Under the pieces are notes generated by a model, which saw only the letters and a list, made by a program, of their open reading frames with translations, searched no databases and was not told the origin of the DNA. This document shows positions 1 through 11,731 of a stretch of 64,000 nucleotides of DNA, in pieces. Location of the stretch: the NCBI GenBank assembly GCA_964020975.1, contig OZ026617.1:25267254-25331253 (forward strand). The letters run 5' to 3'. How positions within the stretch are numbered: the first letter of the stretch is position 1; each line of letters opens with the position of its first letter. The DNA is from Hermodice carunculata (taxonomy: Eukaryota > Annelida > Polychaeta > Eunicida > Amphinomidae). Position numbers and translations under genes: made by a program.

Positions 1-1345
1 AAGAGGAGAAAATATGTTGAAGATTATGCTAATCAGGGGCATTTGAAATTTTAATTCTTGAATACCTCCAAAACTATTAAAGGCACATTTAACCAATCCA
101 GCTTCAATTCACACGTTTGTAACACTGCACATTTTTGTAGTAGATGTGACATCTAAAGGTCGAAGGTCAAAGGTCATTTTCCCATTTGAAATTTTCGTCA
201 AGCCATAACTCGGTCAATTTGTGTCCAATTTTGATCATGTTGGTGTTATAGTGTAGATATTGTAATACTGCACATTTTTTGTACGTTACATGTGACCTCT
301 AAAATCAAAGGTCCAGGTCTTTTGGACCTTTGAAATTTTCATCCAGTCAGAACTCAATTTTCATCCAAGTTTAACCATGTTGTACCCAAAGACAAGTGTA
401 AGTATTGCAACACTTTTTGCATATTTTTGTAATTAACGTGTAACCTCTAAAGGACAAAGGTCAAGGTCATTGGTACTATTGAAATTTTCATCTAGCCATA
501 ACTTTGTCAATTTTCATCCAATTTTAATTATGTTGGACTCAAATTGTAGGTATTGGAGCACTGCACATTTTTGGAAATTATATGTGACCTCTAAAGGTCA
601 AGGTAATTTTGTCATTTGAAATTTTTGTCTGGCCATAGCTTGGTCAATTTTTATCAAATTTGATCATTTTGGGCTCAAATTGCAGATATTGTAACACTGT
701 TACATGTGACCTCTAAAGGTCAAGGTCATTTGGACCTTTGAAATGTTCATCTAGTCATAACTCTGTCATTTTTTGCAACTTTAAACATGTTGGACTCAAA
801 TTATAGGTATGGCAATATTGCACATTTTTGTAATTTACAAATGACCTTAAACCATAATTTGGTCATTTTTTATCCAATTCTAATCACGTTGAACTCAGAT
901 TGTAGGTATGGCAACATTGCACATTTTTGCAATTTACATGTGACCTTTAAAGTCAAAGGTCAATGTTATTGAGCCCTTTGAAATTTACATCTAGCCATAA
1001 TATGGTCATTTTTTTTTCTTACTTGGTTTGTGTTGGGCTTAAATTATAAATATTGTAACACTTTCCTTTTTTGTAATGTAGATATGACATCTAAAGGCCA
1101 AAGGTCCAGGTCATTTGGGCCTTTGTAATTTTCATCTAGCTGTAACTTGGTCAATTTTTTGTCTGAGTTGGCTCATGTTGGGCTTATATTGTAGGTATTG
1201 CAACACTGCACATTTTCGTAATTTACATGTGACCTCTGAAGGTCAAAGGTCACTTTGCCTTCGAAATTTTCATCTAGCCATATTTACAATTTTTGAAGGC
1301 ACACAGACAGATATGTTTTGAAGCAAATCTTGTTTGCTAGTCTTG
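1..1345 (+). mobile_element. AGGTCA-core element, copy 1 (cut by window edge)
   Basis: About eight diverged tandem units of roughly 150-170 bp. Each unit contains TGACCTCTAAAGGTCAAAGG, a run such as GGTCATTTGGACCTTTGAA, CATCTAGCCATAACTTGGTC, and a CACTGCACATTTTTGTAA stretch. The left flank (AAGAGGAGAAAATATGTTGA) matches the start of copy 2 at 1617. The right end is a flank reading GGCACACAGACAGAT followed by a TTTTGAAGCAAAT hairpin near 1310-1345. Left flank, tandem core, short conserved right flank with hairpin is the layout of bivalve pearl and other non-autonomous Helentron-like elements. That assignment is an inference. No protein is encoded. Confidence 0.65.
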
Positions 1346-1479
1346 TAAATTTGGTTTTTTCTATGTGAACACAACTGAGACGATAATTTTCAGAGCGGCT
1401 AGGCTTGTGGTTTCCTGTACACTTTATTATTTTTGGTATAACTACCGTAATATTTATGCCTGAGTGCCAATACAGACAT

Positions 1480-2325
1480 TCTGTTTTTACTATAGTTCTT
1501 TCTTTTTTTTTTTTTTTACTACCAAATTTTGTTCACCAGTTTTCTCAAACACCAGTACACTCAGAAACTTCAAACTTGCAATGACTGTAGGTCTATATAT
1601 GAATTTTAGCTTTTTAATAAAGAGGAGAAAAAATGTTGACTATGCAAATTATGGGTATTTGAAATTTAAAAATCTTGAATATCCCCAAAATTTTTTATAG
1701 TTGCAGGTAACCAATTCAACTTCAATTTCTATGTTTGTAACACTGCACAATTTTTTAAACTTACATGAGACCTCTAAAGGTCAAACTTTAAGGTCATTTG
1801 ACTTTTGAAATTTTCATCCAGCCATAACTTTGTCAATTTTCAACAATTTGACCATGTTGGACCCAAATTGTAGGTATTGCAACACTGCACATTTTTGTAA
1901 TTTACATGTAACCTCTAAAGGTCAAGGTCATTTGGACCTTTGATATTTTTATCCAGCCATAACTGTGTCAATTTTCATTCAATTTTGACCATGTTCTACC
2001 CAAATTGTAGGTTTTGGAACCCCGCGTAATAACATAACCTCCAAAGGACAAAGCAATTTGGTCCTTTGACAGTTTCATCCAGCCTTAACGTGGTCAATTT
2101 TCATCTGATTTGGCTCATGTTGGGCTTAAATTGTAGATATTGAATACGCTATCTTTTTGTAATTTATTTGTGACCTCTAAAGGTCAAAGGTCAAGGTCAT
2201 TTGAACTTGAAATTTTCATCTGGCCATACCTTATTGAATTTTCATCCAATTTCAGTCACGTCGGGCTCAAATTGTAGGTATTACAACACTTTGCTTTGTA
2301 GCAAATTTTCTTTTCTAGTTTATTA
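1480..2325 (+). mobile_element. AGGTCA-core element, copy 2
   Basis: Same layout as copy 1 with a fuller left flank: a pyrimidine tract (TTCTTTCTTTTT near 1498-1520), a left arm shared in reverse with 3540-3780 and 4540-4760, then AAGAGGAGAAAAAATGTTGA and about four core units. The right end has GCTTTGTAGCAAAT, a form of the ATTTGCT/AGCAAAT hairpin. Several units contain AGGTCAAAGGTCAAGGTCA, a direct repeat of nuclear-receptor half-sites. The 140 bp between copies 1 and 2 holds nothing else recognised. Confidence 0.6.
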
Positions 2326-2479
2326 TATTTTTTCCTCCGAATGCTTTGATCATATGTATCCCTCCAAATATTTTGTTGAGGTGCATTACTCAGAATGTTT
2401 TAGGAGAAAAGTAAGAAAATTAAAGGAGAAGATGAAAATACAAAATTTACCATTTGGATGTCGGTGATGGCAAGTCCCA

Positions 2480-3432
2480 GTAGGAAGGGTGTAGTCTTCA
2501 TTATATAATATATATAAAGAGACACTGGTTATACCGAATTATTTACTTCAAATGGGATGCGTATTAAGTCCCATTTTGTTCAATTTATTTCCTGCAGACT
2601 TGCCACACACTTTCGACCATACTTGTGGCCCAGCTAAATTACATGATACAAATATAAATTATCTTTTGTATGGGGATGACCTGGTCTTGATGTCAGCTGG
2701 AAGCTGACTGTTATCCTGTCGAAGACTAAGATTGTTGTATTCAATCGAGGAGGCCGGAAAATCAAGGCACCTTTATTTCACTTCCAAAAAGAAACTATTG
2801 AAACAATTCAAAATTATTGTTATCTTGTAATTGAATTTTGCGCATCTGGGGCATTCACAAATGCAATTAAACGGCTCAGAGATCAAGCCTACAAAGCCCT
2901 TTTCAAATTACGACAGTTTCCCATAAATAACAACGTGCGACTGTCAATGAAACGTTTATAAATCTCTCATCTTGCCCATACTGTCACATGGCAGTGAAGC
3001 ATGGGGATTGTTTCTTTTAAAGGGACTTGAACCAACTAATTTTATGGACCTGTGGGATAAACCAGTCTTTGAAACCATACATGTAAAATTTTGTATGTAT
3101 CTTCTCGGTGTCCACAGAAAAGCAACAAACGCCGCATTGAAAGTAGAACTCGGCTGCTACCCTATACTAAGTGAAATCATATGTAAATCTGTTAAGTATT
3201 GGACACATTAAGACAAAGTTAACCCGAATTCACTTATACATAAAGCTTAGTGGAAAATTACATAAAATTCTCTTCAGGCAATAACTGTTGGATAGAAAAT
3301 ATTCAAGGCATTCTCCAGTGTACTGATATACGAGAAACCTGGACTAATCTGGGTGGAAATTGTCCCCACCATACTGTCTTCAAACTGAGACAAAAAAGAT
3401 TTCTTTATACAAAACCAGATGGAGACTAGGAA
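2480..3432 (+). mobile_element. Non-LTR retrotransposon (LINE) fragment, 5'-truncated and decayed
   Basis: Conceptual translation gives a reverse-transcriptase palm segment, GCVLSPILFNLF followed about 35 residues later by NYLLYGDDLVLMSA (the catalytic YxDD motif, here Tyr-Gly-Asp-Asp), then the downstream LINE pattern with CYLVIEFCASGAFTNAIKRL and a thumb-like region, and finally LPILSHGSEAWG and VKFCMYLLGVHRKATNAALK, typical of the region after the RT domain in several LINE clades. The frame changes at least twice and has stops, so the copy is dead. Endonuclease and most of the RT are missing upstream. I cannot choose a clade with confidence. It separates copies 2 and 3 of the AGGTCA-core element. 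Confidence 0.8.
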
Positions 3433-3434
3433 AG

Positions 3435-3723
3435 ATTATTTGCTGCGTAGCAAATCAGTGTGTGTGTCTTCAAAGCATATTAGTATGGCAATGTACAACT
3501 ATTCCATAACACAGGAGTAGATGTAGGAATGGCATCTCTATCTATTATAGCGTTGAAGTTATTCAAGATTTAAAATTTCAAATGCCCCGAATTTGCATAA
3601 TTTTAAACATCTTCATTTCTGTGTATAAAACGGCCAAACTCCTTGTATGGAGGTACAATCATGCCAAGTTTGGACTTTCTATGTATAATAGTGTCCGAGA
3701 AAAGTCAGACAAATTTGCTAGTA

Positions 3724-3775
<52 letters not shown>

Positions 3776-3780
3776 AACTG
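3435..3780 (-). mobile_element. AGGTCA-core element, copy 3, without core units
   Basis: Reverse orientation. The right terminal hairpin ATTTGCTGCGTAGCAAAT lies at 3437-3455 followed by AGTGTGTGTGTCTTCAAAG; the left arm (shared with 1500-1700 and 4540-4760) follows directly, ending in a (GAAA)n run at 3722-3777. Core units are essentially absent. This isolates the flanks of the family and is useful for defining its ends. Confidence 0.55.
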
Positions 3781-3795
3781 GAAAAGAAGATTTTT

Positions 3796-4762
3796 TTTAA
3801 TCTGTCTGTGTGCCTTCAAAGGTTGTAAATATTATATGCTACAACTTTTGTCCTTTGGTACTTTACATTCCATTAAGCTTATGGCTGCATGCAAATTTCA
3901 AAGTCCAAATGACCTTGACCTTTGACCTTTACAGGTCACATGTAAATTGCACAGTGTTACAATACCCACAATTTGAGCCGGACATGAACCAAATCGGAGT
4001 AAAATTGACCAAGTTATGGCAAGACGAAACTTTCAAAGGGCCAAATGACCTTGACCTTTGCCTTTTTGAGGTTACATTTTCTTATAAAAATGTCCAGTGT
4101 AGCAATACCTACAATTTGAGTCCAACATGATTAGAACTGGATGGAGATTGGCCACGTTATGATTGGATGAAACTTTCAAAGGTCCAAATGACCTTGACCT
4201 TTGAACTTTAGAGGTCACATGTAAATTTAAAAAATGTGCAAGGGTACAATAGCTACAATTTGAGCTCAACATGATCAAAATTGGATAAAAATTGACCAAG
4301 TTATGGCCAAAAGAAAGCCAGCACCGAAAGTGGTCTTTGACCTTAAAAATGACCTTTGACCTTCAGATGACCTCTACCTGAAGTGAACCTTGACCTCAAA
4401 AATGACATTTTGGCTTAAAATTGACCTTTGACCTTACATGACCTTTGACCTTGACATGATCTTGACATTTGAGATGACTTTTACCTTGCTATGATCGAAC
4501 TCCTATACACTCGGAACCACAGCTACTATAGTATATAAGATATTGAAGATTTAAAACTTTAATTAGCCCTCATTTGCATAATTTTGAAAAGCATGACCTC
4601 TCATTATAAAAAGGCCAGACTTTATCCATAGAAGTATAATTGTGCCAAGTTTGGAGTTTCTACATACAATACTTTTCAAATGAAATGTCGAACAAATTTG
4701 CCTGTAGAGAAAGAGGGAAAGAAAGAAAGAAAGAATTCCTAGAAAAACAGAAAAGTGTGTGT
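3796..4762 (-). mobile_element. AGGTCA-core element, copy 4
   Basis: Reverse orientation: right-end flank TCTGTCTGTGTGCCTTCAAA at 3800, then core units with TGACCTTGACCTTTGACCTT at about 165-bp spacing, then a dense half-site stretch at 4320-4490, then the left arm and a short GAAA run near 4724-4735. The same arm is seen in copies 2 and 3. Conserved TGGCCAAGTTATGG and CAATTTGAGCTCAACATGAT segments tie it to copies 1 and 2. Confidence 0.65.
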
Positions 4763-5443
4763 TGACACACACACTTTAATAATGTATTAATGGTACCGGC
4801 AGAAATAGCCAACACAAATTGCGCTCGTATTACAGCTTTGAGATGGAGTCATATCTTAACAGAAATATAACCATTAAGTAACGACAAAACTTCACGAAAC
4901 TGCGAATCGGTGCCCATACTCAAGCTGTTGAATCCAGCCGTCACACAAAACCGAAAACCGGTCGAGTTGAAAAATTGTTTATTGTGTGCATGGAACAGGA
5001 ACCATTAAAGACCAATTTCATGTCATGGTAAACTGCAGTAAATATAATAACGATAGAGATGACTTGCATGCCAAATTGATGGAAATAGATAAGAACTTTA
5101 AGATTTTTAATGACCAAGATAAGTTTGTATAGATATTATGAGAATGGGAATACCCATTAGGCGTGCCATCCAGTATTCTAATATGTAAATCATATATTTG
5201 AAACAAGGAATCAACAACTTGCATATTGACCTGGCTGCCTCATTGGACACATCTGTAAAAATAATCAAAGACCCTGCGTATATATATGAATAGCATTGAT
5301 ACCTGGGTGCACCACTATGTATGTATAATACATAGTTAACGTGTCTTTATTTCATTGATATACTTGTGACCATACCATGTAATTTGGTGTGTGCAGGGAT
5401 ATTCGACGATATATCTCCAGCTATATGTCAATAAAGTCTCTTA

Positions 5444-5444
<1 letters not shown>
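4763..5444. other. Unassigned sequence
   Basis: Starts with a TGTGTGTTGACACACACA palindrome at 4757-4774, then AT-rich sequence with only short frames. No exon, RNA gene or known repeat was recognised. Confidence 0.4.
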
Positions 5445-5499
<55 letters not shown>

Positions 5500-5532
5500 A
5501 TATATATATATATACATACATACATACATATA
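5445..5532. repeat. (TA)n microsatellite with CATA tail
   Basis: Dinucleotide run interrupted once by GATA and ending in CATACATACATA. Confidence 0.97.
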
Positions 5533-6180
5533 AGGTTTGGTTTATTTTGAATTTTTTGCTACATCTTTGGGAGTACGCTGACTGGATCTTAATGCTTTAT
5601 TGTATTCTACGGTCTACGGATGCATAAAATCTGTATGAAAATTTATGAGTAGACCTGGATATGCCATACATTGTGATTCCAGGCTGAATACGTACACATG
5701 CAGTATTATTTATAGGCGAGTGGCTGCGGGCCTGCACAGCAACGTGTAATCATATGTGAATTTCTTCATAGCATAGACTTCTTAGTGTGGTCTTTGATGT
5801 ACCCACCAGGCGACCTGAGGGCAATTTTCCATGAAAAAAAAAATCAAAGTGCGCACAGAAGGTATAAATTTATCGCATGATATTTATTTTGGCTTCCAAA
5901 ATTATTGACATCCCGAAAACTCTATACAAGTCGTCAGATAAATAAAATAATCTACAAGTTGGCACCATGGTAATATCAGTCAGGCAATCAGGGCCAGGGC
6001 ATTTAAATGAAATATTGCACCCATCTTTATTGGATGCTACAAGACTTTGCGGTGAAATGCTGAATTGTACCACATATGTATCAATTCGATATTATGGAGA
6101 AATATTTAACACTCATCAAATGTTGATGCTTGCCTTATTTTACATCAAAGTTTAATACATCTGGCTGTAAATTATACGAC
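5533..6180. other. Unassigned sequence
   Basis: AT-rich with short chance frames on both strands near 5870-6155. Nothing recognised. Confidence 0.4.
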
Positions 6181-6286
6181 TGCTAACATTTGCGGATATG
6201 CATTTACTGTAGAAGCATTAAATAGGGCGCTTGAGTGAGTTCGACATGATACAATTAGGCCAATATACTTTTTGATATTAAGAAGG

Positions 6287-6356
6287 CATGATGTGATATT
6301 AACCAGAAAACAAACAATGTGGACCGAGGCGATAGCCTGGTTAATATCACATCATG
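6287..6356. repeat. Foldback hairpin with 20-bp perfect arms
   Basis: CATGATGTGATATTAACCAG at 6287-6306 is the exact reverse complement of 6337-6356, with a 30-nt loop containing GACCGAGGCGATAGC. Weaker pairing continues outward (ACTTTTTGATATTA against CTAAAAAGTCTATTA). It probably belongs to a small inverted-repeat transposon. A lone diverged unit of the 6620-7090 tandem family lies just upstream (6205-6250). Confidence 0.75.
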
Positions 6357-6619
6357 TCTATCCACTAAAAAGTCTATTATTATTATTTTGTTAAATACAC
6401 ATTCTTAGTATATGTACATCCAAGTGATCTACATGTACCTTCCTTACGCCATTGTTTTCGCTCACACTTGCCTGGAACATTCGCGATGCCTGGATCATTC
6501 GTGCATGCGCACTTCAAAAGTCCCAGGAAAATCCGATGAACATATTGTTTTGTCAATTTATCACGTGGGGCCTATTATCCGACCAGATACGGTACATTTA
6601 TAATATATCTAATAATCAG

Positions 6620-7092
6620 AGACCTAGATCTATTTTCAAGGTCACAGAGGCTCATCATATTTTTACCCTTGCAGACGCAATACCTTGAGCTACTATCATG
6701 AAACTGGTACCGTAGAAGCATCTTATCAGTAGCTTCGCTAAGTTCAATATTCAGTGACCTTGACCTGTTTTTAAGATCACCACGGTTCATATTTTACCCT
6801 TGCAGACGCAGTAAGTTTCCTTTTGAACAAACTAAGTTACTATTGTGAAATTTGTAACATGGAAGCATTTCATTTGGCGATTGGCTGAGTTCGACATTAG
6901 GAGACCTTGACCCATTTTCATGTCACCAGGGGTCATCGTATTTTTATCCCTGCGGACGCAATAGCTTTTGAACAAGTTGAGCTACTATCACGAAACGTGT
7001 AGTCTAGAAGCATCTCATTAAAAGCTTGGCTAAGCTTGAGATTCAGCGTCCTTGGCCTATTTTCAAGGTCACCACAATAATTTTACCCTGGC
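6620..7092 (+). repeat. Tandem family, about 3 units of 135-147 bp
   Basis: Units begin near 6658, 6793 and 6940. Each has TTTTTACCCTTGCAGACGCA, GAGCTACTATCATGAAAC, TAGAAGCATCTCATTA, GGCTAAGTTCGACATT, and a GTGACCTTGACCTATTTTCA segment. The half-site run GACCTTGACC is shared with the other tandem-core families in the window although the rest of the unit is not. No terminal hairpin was found, so the element boundaries are unknown. Confidence 0.75.
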
Positions 7093-7123
7093 CGAAGGGT
7101 CTTTAATCGTTCCGATCGTTATA

Positions 7124-7301
7124 CAGTAAAACCTGCCCTTGTGGACACCTCTATAATGCGGACACCTGTATAATGTGGACAGTTATATCCATGACCAAAT
7201 GGTCAATTTCTTGTTACAAACACCTGTCTATTGTGGACACCTGTCAACTGTGGACACTTTTTGCCAGTCCCAGAGGTGTCCACAATAGACAAGTTTCACT
7301 G
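7124..7301. mobile_element. TA-flanked MITE, pogo/Tigger-like
   Basis: The left end CAGTAAAACCTGCCCTTGTG and the right end, reverse-complemented CAGTGAAACTTGTCTATTGT, form inverted terminal repeats with following TGGACACC on both sides. Both ends abut TA (7122-7123 and 7302-7303), the target duplication of Tc1/mariner/pogo elements. The element is 178 bp, non-coding, and internally repeats the GTGGACACCTGT motif. It is similar in length and end structure to 56412-56588. Confidence 0.8.
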
Positions 7302-7303
7302 TA

Positions 7304-10300
7304 CTTCAAATTGCAATGGTCGCGTCCCAAGCACTTTTTATACAAAATTTGGTACTTGAAAATGATTATTGTGTAAATAAATACCATTCAGGTGGAAAGA
7401 CATAGGCTATATCACAAACATATACAAATTCGAGTAAAACAAAACAAAAGATGGTAGCACATGTAAAAACTTCTAATATCTGTCGCTAAACGTATGAGAA
7501 AGTTTCTTTTTCTACGAAAATTTTGCATCTAAGATGCGTAGATGTGATGCAAGTTCCCATCCAAAATACATTTGGAGTATCTCAAAATTGAAGAACGGCA
7601 TTCCAAGATCCAACAATGTTTTACAGAGCTTTCGTTTACCATCTGCGTTTTCTCCGAAATGATATTATGATACACAAATATTAAATCCCGAAACAGATAC
7701 TTAGTGTACAATTCTGCCAAATGTGAATTGCTACTGACAGTTGATGATCTGTTCTCAGTCCACATCCAGCAGACAGCAATGATTAACCTGGCCGTACCTC
7801 GATTTACAGCTTTTGAAGTCCTTTTCAGTACTGCGCATTCGAATGGATGGTGTTCGATACAGACTGATAACAGCACGAAGTCTTGCCGCCTTGGGTGTGC
7901 ACCAGCAGAGTACAGTTTCACCGAAACATGAACCTGATCACACGTAGCTCACACCAAAGTGGACAGGAGGTGAATCGTGATGTTTTCTACCAAAAAATAG
8001 TGGTGTCTGGGGTTAAATTTTCAGGCGCTTAACATTTTTGGTATGACGCCTGCTTCTTTCCGAAGAATAATTTCTTGGGGCTCACCAGGTAGTTCGGCGG
8101 CATAGGGAGATAAAAGAGACCGACGGCTGATTGGTTATCCCATCCACACAGCCAGTTTACAGGTCTACCAGGGTAATGAATTGTGAACACGAACCGTTTG
8201 AAATGGGCACTGTTTCTAAGCGAATTCTAAGCAGACACTCGAGAAGGTTCGCCTGAAAAGGGAGGCAGTTCACATGGGTACGCTGAGTGAAAAAGACTTG
8301 CCCGCGACCAGAGACCTGTTATAGAACATCAATTGGCTGAAAGCTGAGCAAAACCGAGGCCAAAAGACTGGAAAATTTATTTACACTTGACGAAGTGACA
8401 AAAATGTTTCAGATCATGGTGGGGTGTTACTGGGTTATGCTCAGGATGTCTGTCTGAAACAACACAGTTGGGGAAAAGCGCTTACAAATTGGCTATATGT
8501 CGCATTTTATACACGAATCTGTCAATTAAATACTGATATAAAAGCTGTTGCGTTTTCAGAGAGAGCACTTATATCAAGAAGTCAGAATTTTATGACACAC
8601 TGGCAGCACAGCTACTAGAACATGACAGAACCAAGTACTTGAAAGTGATCAAGGAAAGACTAACAAAATTGAAAAAAAAATAAAAAAGAAAAAAAAATAA
8701 AAAAAATGGCACTTTACAGTGCAGAATAGAAGTTGTAGTATGTGAGTGTTGGTCAACTTCATTTTTTGTCGGGTATAATGAGCATAATTATACAGTTTTG
8801 AATACTCTTTTTTAGGTATGATACACGTTAGTATCAAGCAGTTTGTCCTACTATGTGATCGTGAGGATGCATAATACAATACATCAAGTCTCTGCAGTAA
8901 CATACGGTTCCAGAAAATAGTCATGAGTCATAAGTTTGCTTAATGTCCACAAAACAAACCACAATTTACCAGCAAGTATATGATACTGTAGTCACATACT
9001 TTTAAAATGTTGACTGAAAGCAGAATGTCTGATATAAAGCAATTTGAAGAAAGAACTGATGCATTAAAACTTATCCACATGCAACTTGGCGCGAAAACCT
9101 GTACCAGGTGCCCACGGAAAACGAAGGTCAAAGACTTGTGACCATTCAAGGTGAAAATTTACATTGATTATCAATACAAATTTGATTACGACTATGTTAG
9201 CCATCCAAAAAGGCCATACTTTTTTATTTAAATTTAGTTTTCCAGGCTTTCCCTGCTTTTGTTTTGACATTGTACACCTGCTAAAATCTTTCTGCAAAAT
9301 CGGATTGCCCTTTTCAAACAGGTCAACTTCTGTTTTCCACTCTTTATCTACAGATAGCATTGGTCTGAATAGTAGGCAAATAGCAGAATCAAAGGTTTTA
9401 AATCTTTTGTCGTGCTTAAGATAAACAAACGCGGTTTTTTGTTTTTGTTTATTTTTTTTTTTTTTGTTTTTGTTCTATTTTAACTCAGCCAAGTGTCTGT
9501 GAAATAGATGTTTAAGTTAATACTAATTTACATCTACGTCACGTCTCTGTATAATTGTTTTACAGCAATATTTCTGTCAACTTCTCGGTGGAAGGATTAA
9601 TCTACAGTTTTGTGCGATGGACAGTTATTTTCAAGGAAAAGCTTGTGGCGTAACAAACCAATTATAAATCATAAATTTTCTAGCCCAAACCCTATACTTT
9701 TATCATAACTTTCAGACAGGTATTTTAGAAACCCCAAGCACACCAGAAGGCACCAAACTGCATCGCATTTTTTAAAGATTTCCGAGCAAACATGGCCCAG
9801 GATCCCCATGCTCCAAATTATGACGTTGCGTCTTGCGCGGTTTTCCCCAGCATTTGTCCCGACCCTAGCTCCCACCCCCTCTTGTATTTTCTGTGTCCGC
9901 ACCTGTCAAATCTCTCATATTTTCATTCCTACATCCAAATTTTCTGACTTACACTTTAGCATTTGGCCCAACTATTCTACGCGCCATTAAATACAGATGA
10001 CAGTAAGCATACACATGTGTTTTGTTTGTACATCATAACCGTGTTTGTTACGAATGAAATGTACAGCATTGCAGTGTTTGGGTGCGCAGCGTTATATTCG
10101 GATATATCAGAGCACAGGTCAATCGGGGTGAGGAGCATTTGTGCTACATATGTACAAGATTTATTCTCTTTAAATATATGTAGAAAGGTGAGTGGCACTA
10201 TTGAACTGCAAACGAGACCGGAGTTTGGCCTCGACTACATACACACTGTATCAATGTGACGAATGTAGCATGTATATGTGCATGTCTAAATGCATAGAGT

Positions 10301-11095
10301 TATATATGATGCACCTGCTGAAACATCAATATTATCGAGACAAAAGGAATGCGAGTAAAATGTATTTTCTACTGTATTCTATACAAATTCTAAGAGTACA
10401 CAAACTGTGTCAATGCCTGCAGTAATTTCAATGGTCATAATCTTGGTGTAATTTTCCGGGGGGGGGGGGGGGGGAGTTGAAAAGAAACATGGTTTCCACC
10501 GTGTGAGGAGGTTCCACAGGAGGTAATTATGCCTATGCTGAGGTAACATTGGAGAGTGCAAATAAAATATGACACCTAGGAATGCCAGGGGCTGTATTAA
10601 AAAAAAATTGCTACCAGAAAGGCAGGTTTTGGCTTGACTGTGGAAAACAGTGTATGCTTTAAGCTCAAATGAATATTATCAAGGTATGTATGCTGGCACC
10701 GGTATACACAGTGGTTCAGCTGGAGTCAACACTGTGTCCCCTCAATGATATTGCAACTAGTACTATCCAGAGCTGGTTGCCATGGCAATTTGCTGAAAAA
10801 AATCCCATTCATGCCCATATTTTCTGGTGTTTATTTGATGTGAAAAATTATAACAAACATTTTGGTGTATAACACATGTATGTTGTAATCCATGTAATGA
10901 ACTGCAACGTGATAGCTCTGTTTGTTAGGTTTTCACAGGTTGAATTACTGGCGTGGAACCATGATGCATGGTGGCTTTCTGTATACTTCTTGCTTTGTGT
11001 GTTCCTTGTTAATGAAATATAACCAATGAGGGTAACTTTCACCGCTGAATTTTACTTAATATGTATCACAAAATTGATGATAATCATTACTTTGT
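7304..11095. other. Mostly unassigned sequence with homopolymer tracts
   Basis: No recognisable gene. A 130-codon minus-strand frame (7529-7921) overlaps a plus-strand frame of 75 codons; neither shows a family motif or convincing splice sites. A-rich tract at 8670-8705, T-rich tract at 9433-9480, a G18-like homopolymer at 10457-10475. The remainder is ordinary AT-rich intergenic DNA to my eye. Confidence 0.45.
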
Positions 11096-11413
11096 AGCAT
11101 TATAGCGACATCGCTTTCAAGACCTCGCAAGCGGTTTTAAAGCTTTCTCGTCGGCGAGGTCTGCTTCACGCGTGAAACTTGGCTCGCGCTCAAGCACTAA
11201 GCTCCATTCCAGACATACCTCGCCGTTTAACTTACCTCGCGGAATCAGAGCCGCAAGATAGTATTTAATGCTGGTACCCCAACAGAATACGTAAGTGTAT
11301 GCCTGAAGGCAGGACGATCATTAAAACCATGGCAGGGTTAAAAAATGATAAAATTCATCAAATATATCATGATAGTTAATAAAGACAAGCAAGTGTTAAG
11401 TGTGCAAAAATTA

Positions 11414-11453
<40 letters not shown>

Positions 11454-11730
11454 TAGGACTTATGCATGATAGGGTATGGATCATAAAAAACAGCAGTGGG
11501 AACCAGGTAATATAAGCTCTCAACTGCGCATGCTCAGGAAGCGAGGTACTTTTAATTCATGAAAAGTACCTCGCACTGATGACAGAAGAGCGAGGTCTGG
11601 ATCATGGCTTGCAAGATGACGTGAAACCTAGCTAGCTTTCACAGCGCATCAAGCCTTCAAGGTGTCTTAAAGCGGTATATGCGTGAAAGCTAGCTCGCTT
11701 TCACAGGCGAGGTCATGGTCACTCAGCAAC
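11096..11730. repeat. Cluster of GCGAGGT / GTGAAA palindromes around a (TA)n tract
   Basis: ACCTCGC or its complement occurs at least eight times in about 600 bp. There is a perfect 13-bp-arm hairpin (GCGAGGTACTTTT at 11541-11553 with 11562-11574), GTGAAACCTAGCTAGCTTTCAC near 11619, GTGAAAGCTAGCTCGCTTTC(AC) near 11681, and TTCACGCGTGAAA near 11166. A (TA)n run sits at 11417-11450. I do not recognise the family; it may be one or more foldback elements. Confidence 0.6.
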
Positions 11731-11731
11731 T

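Noticed and set aside
7529-7921. 130-codon minus-strand frame as a gene
   Set aside because: No recognisable family, no convincing splice sites, overlapping open frame on the other strand; length alone is not persuasive in 64 kb.
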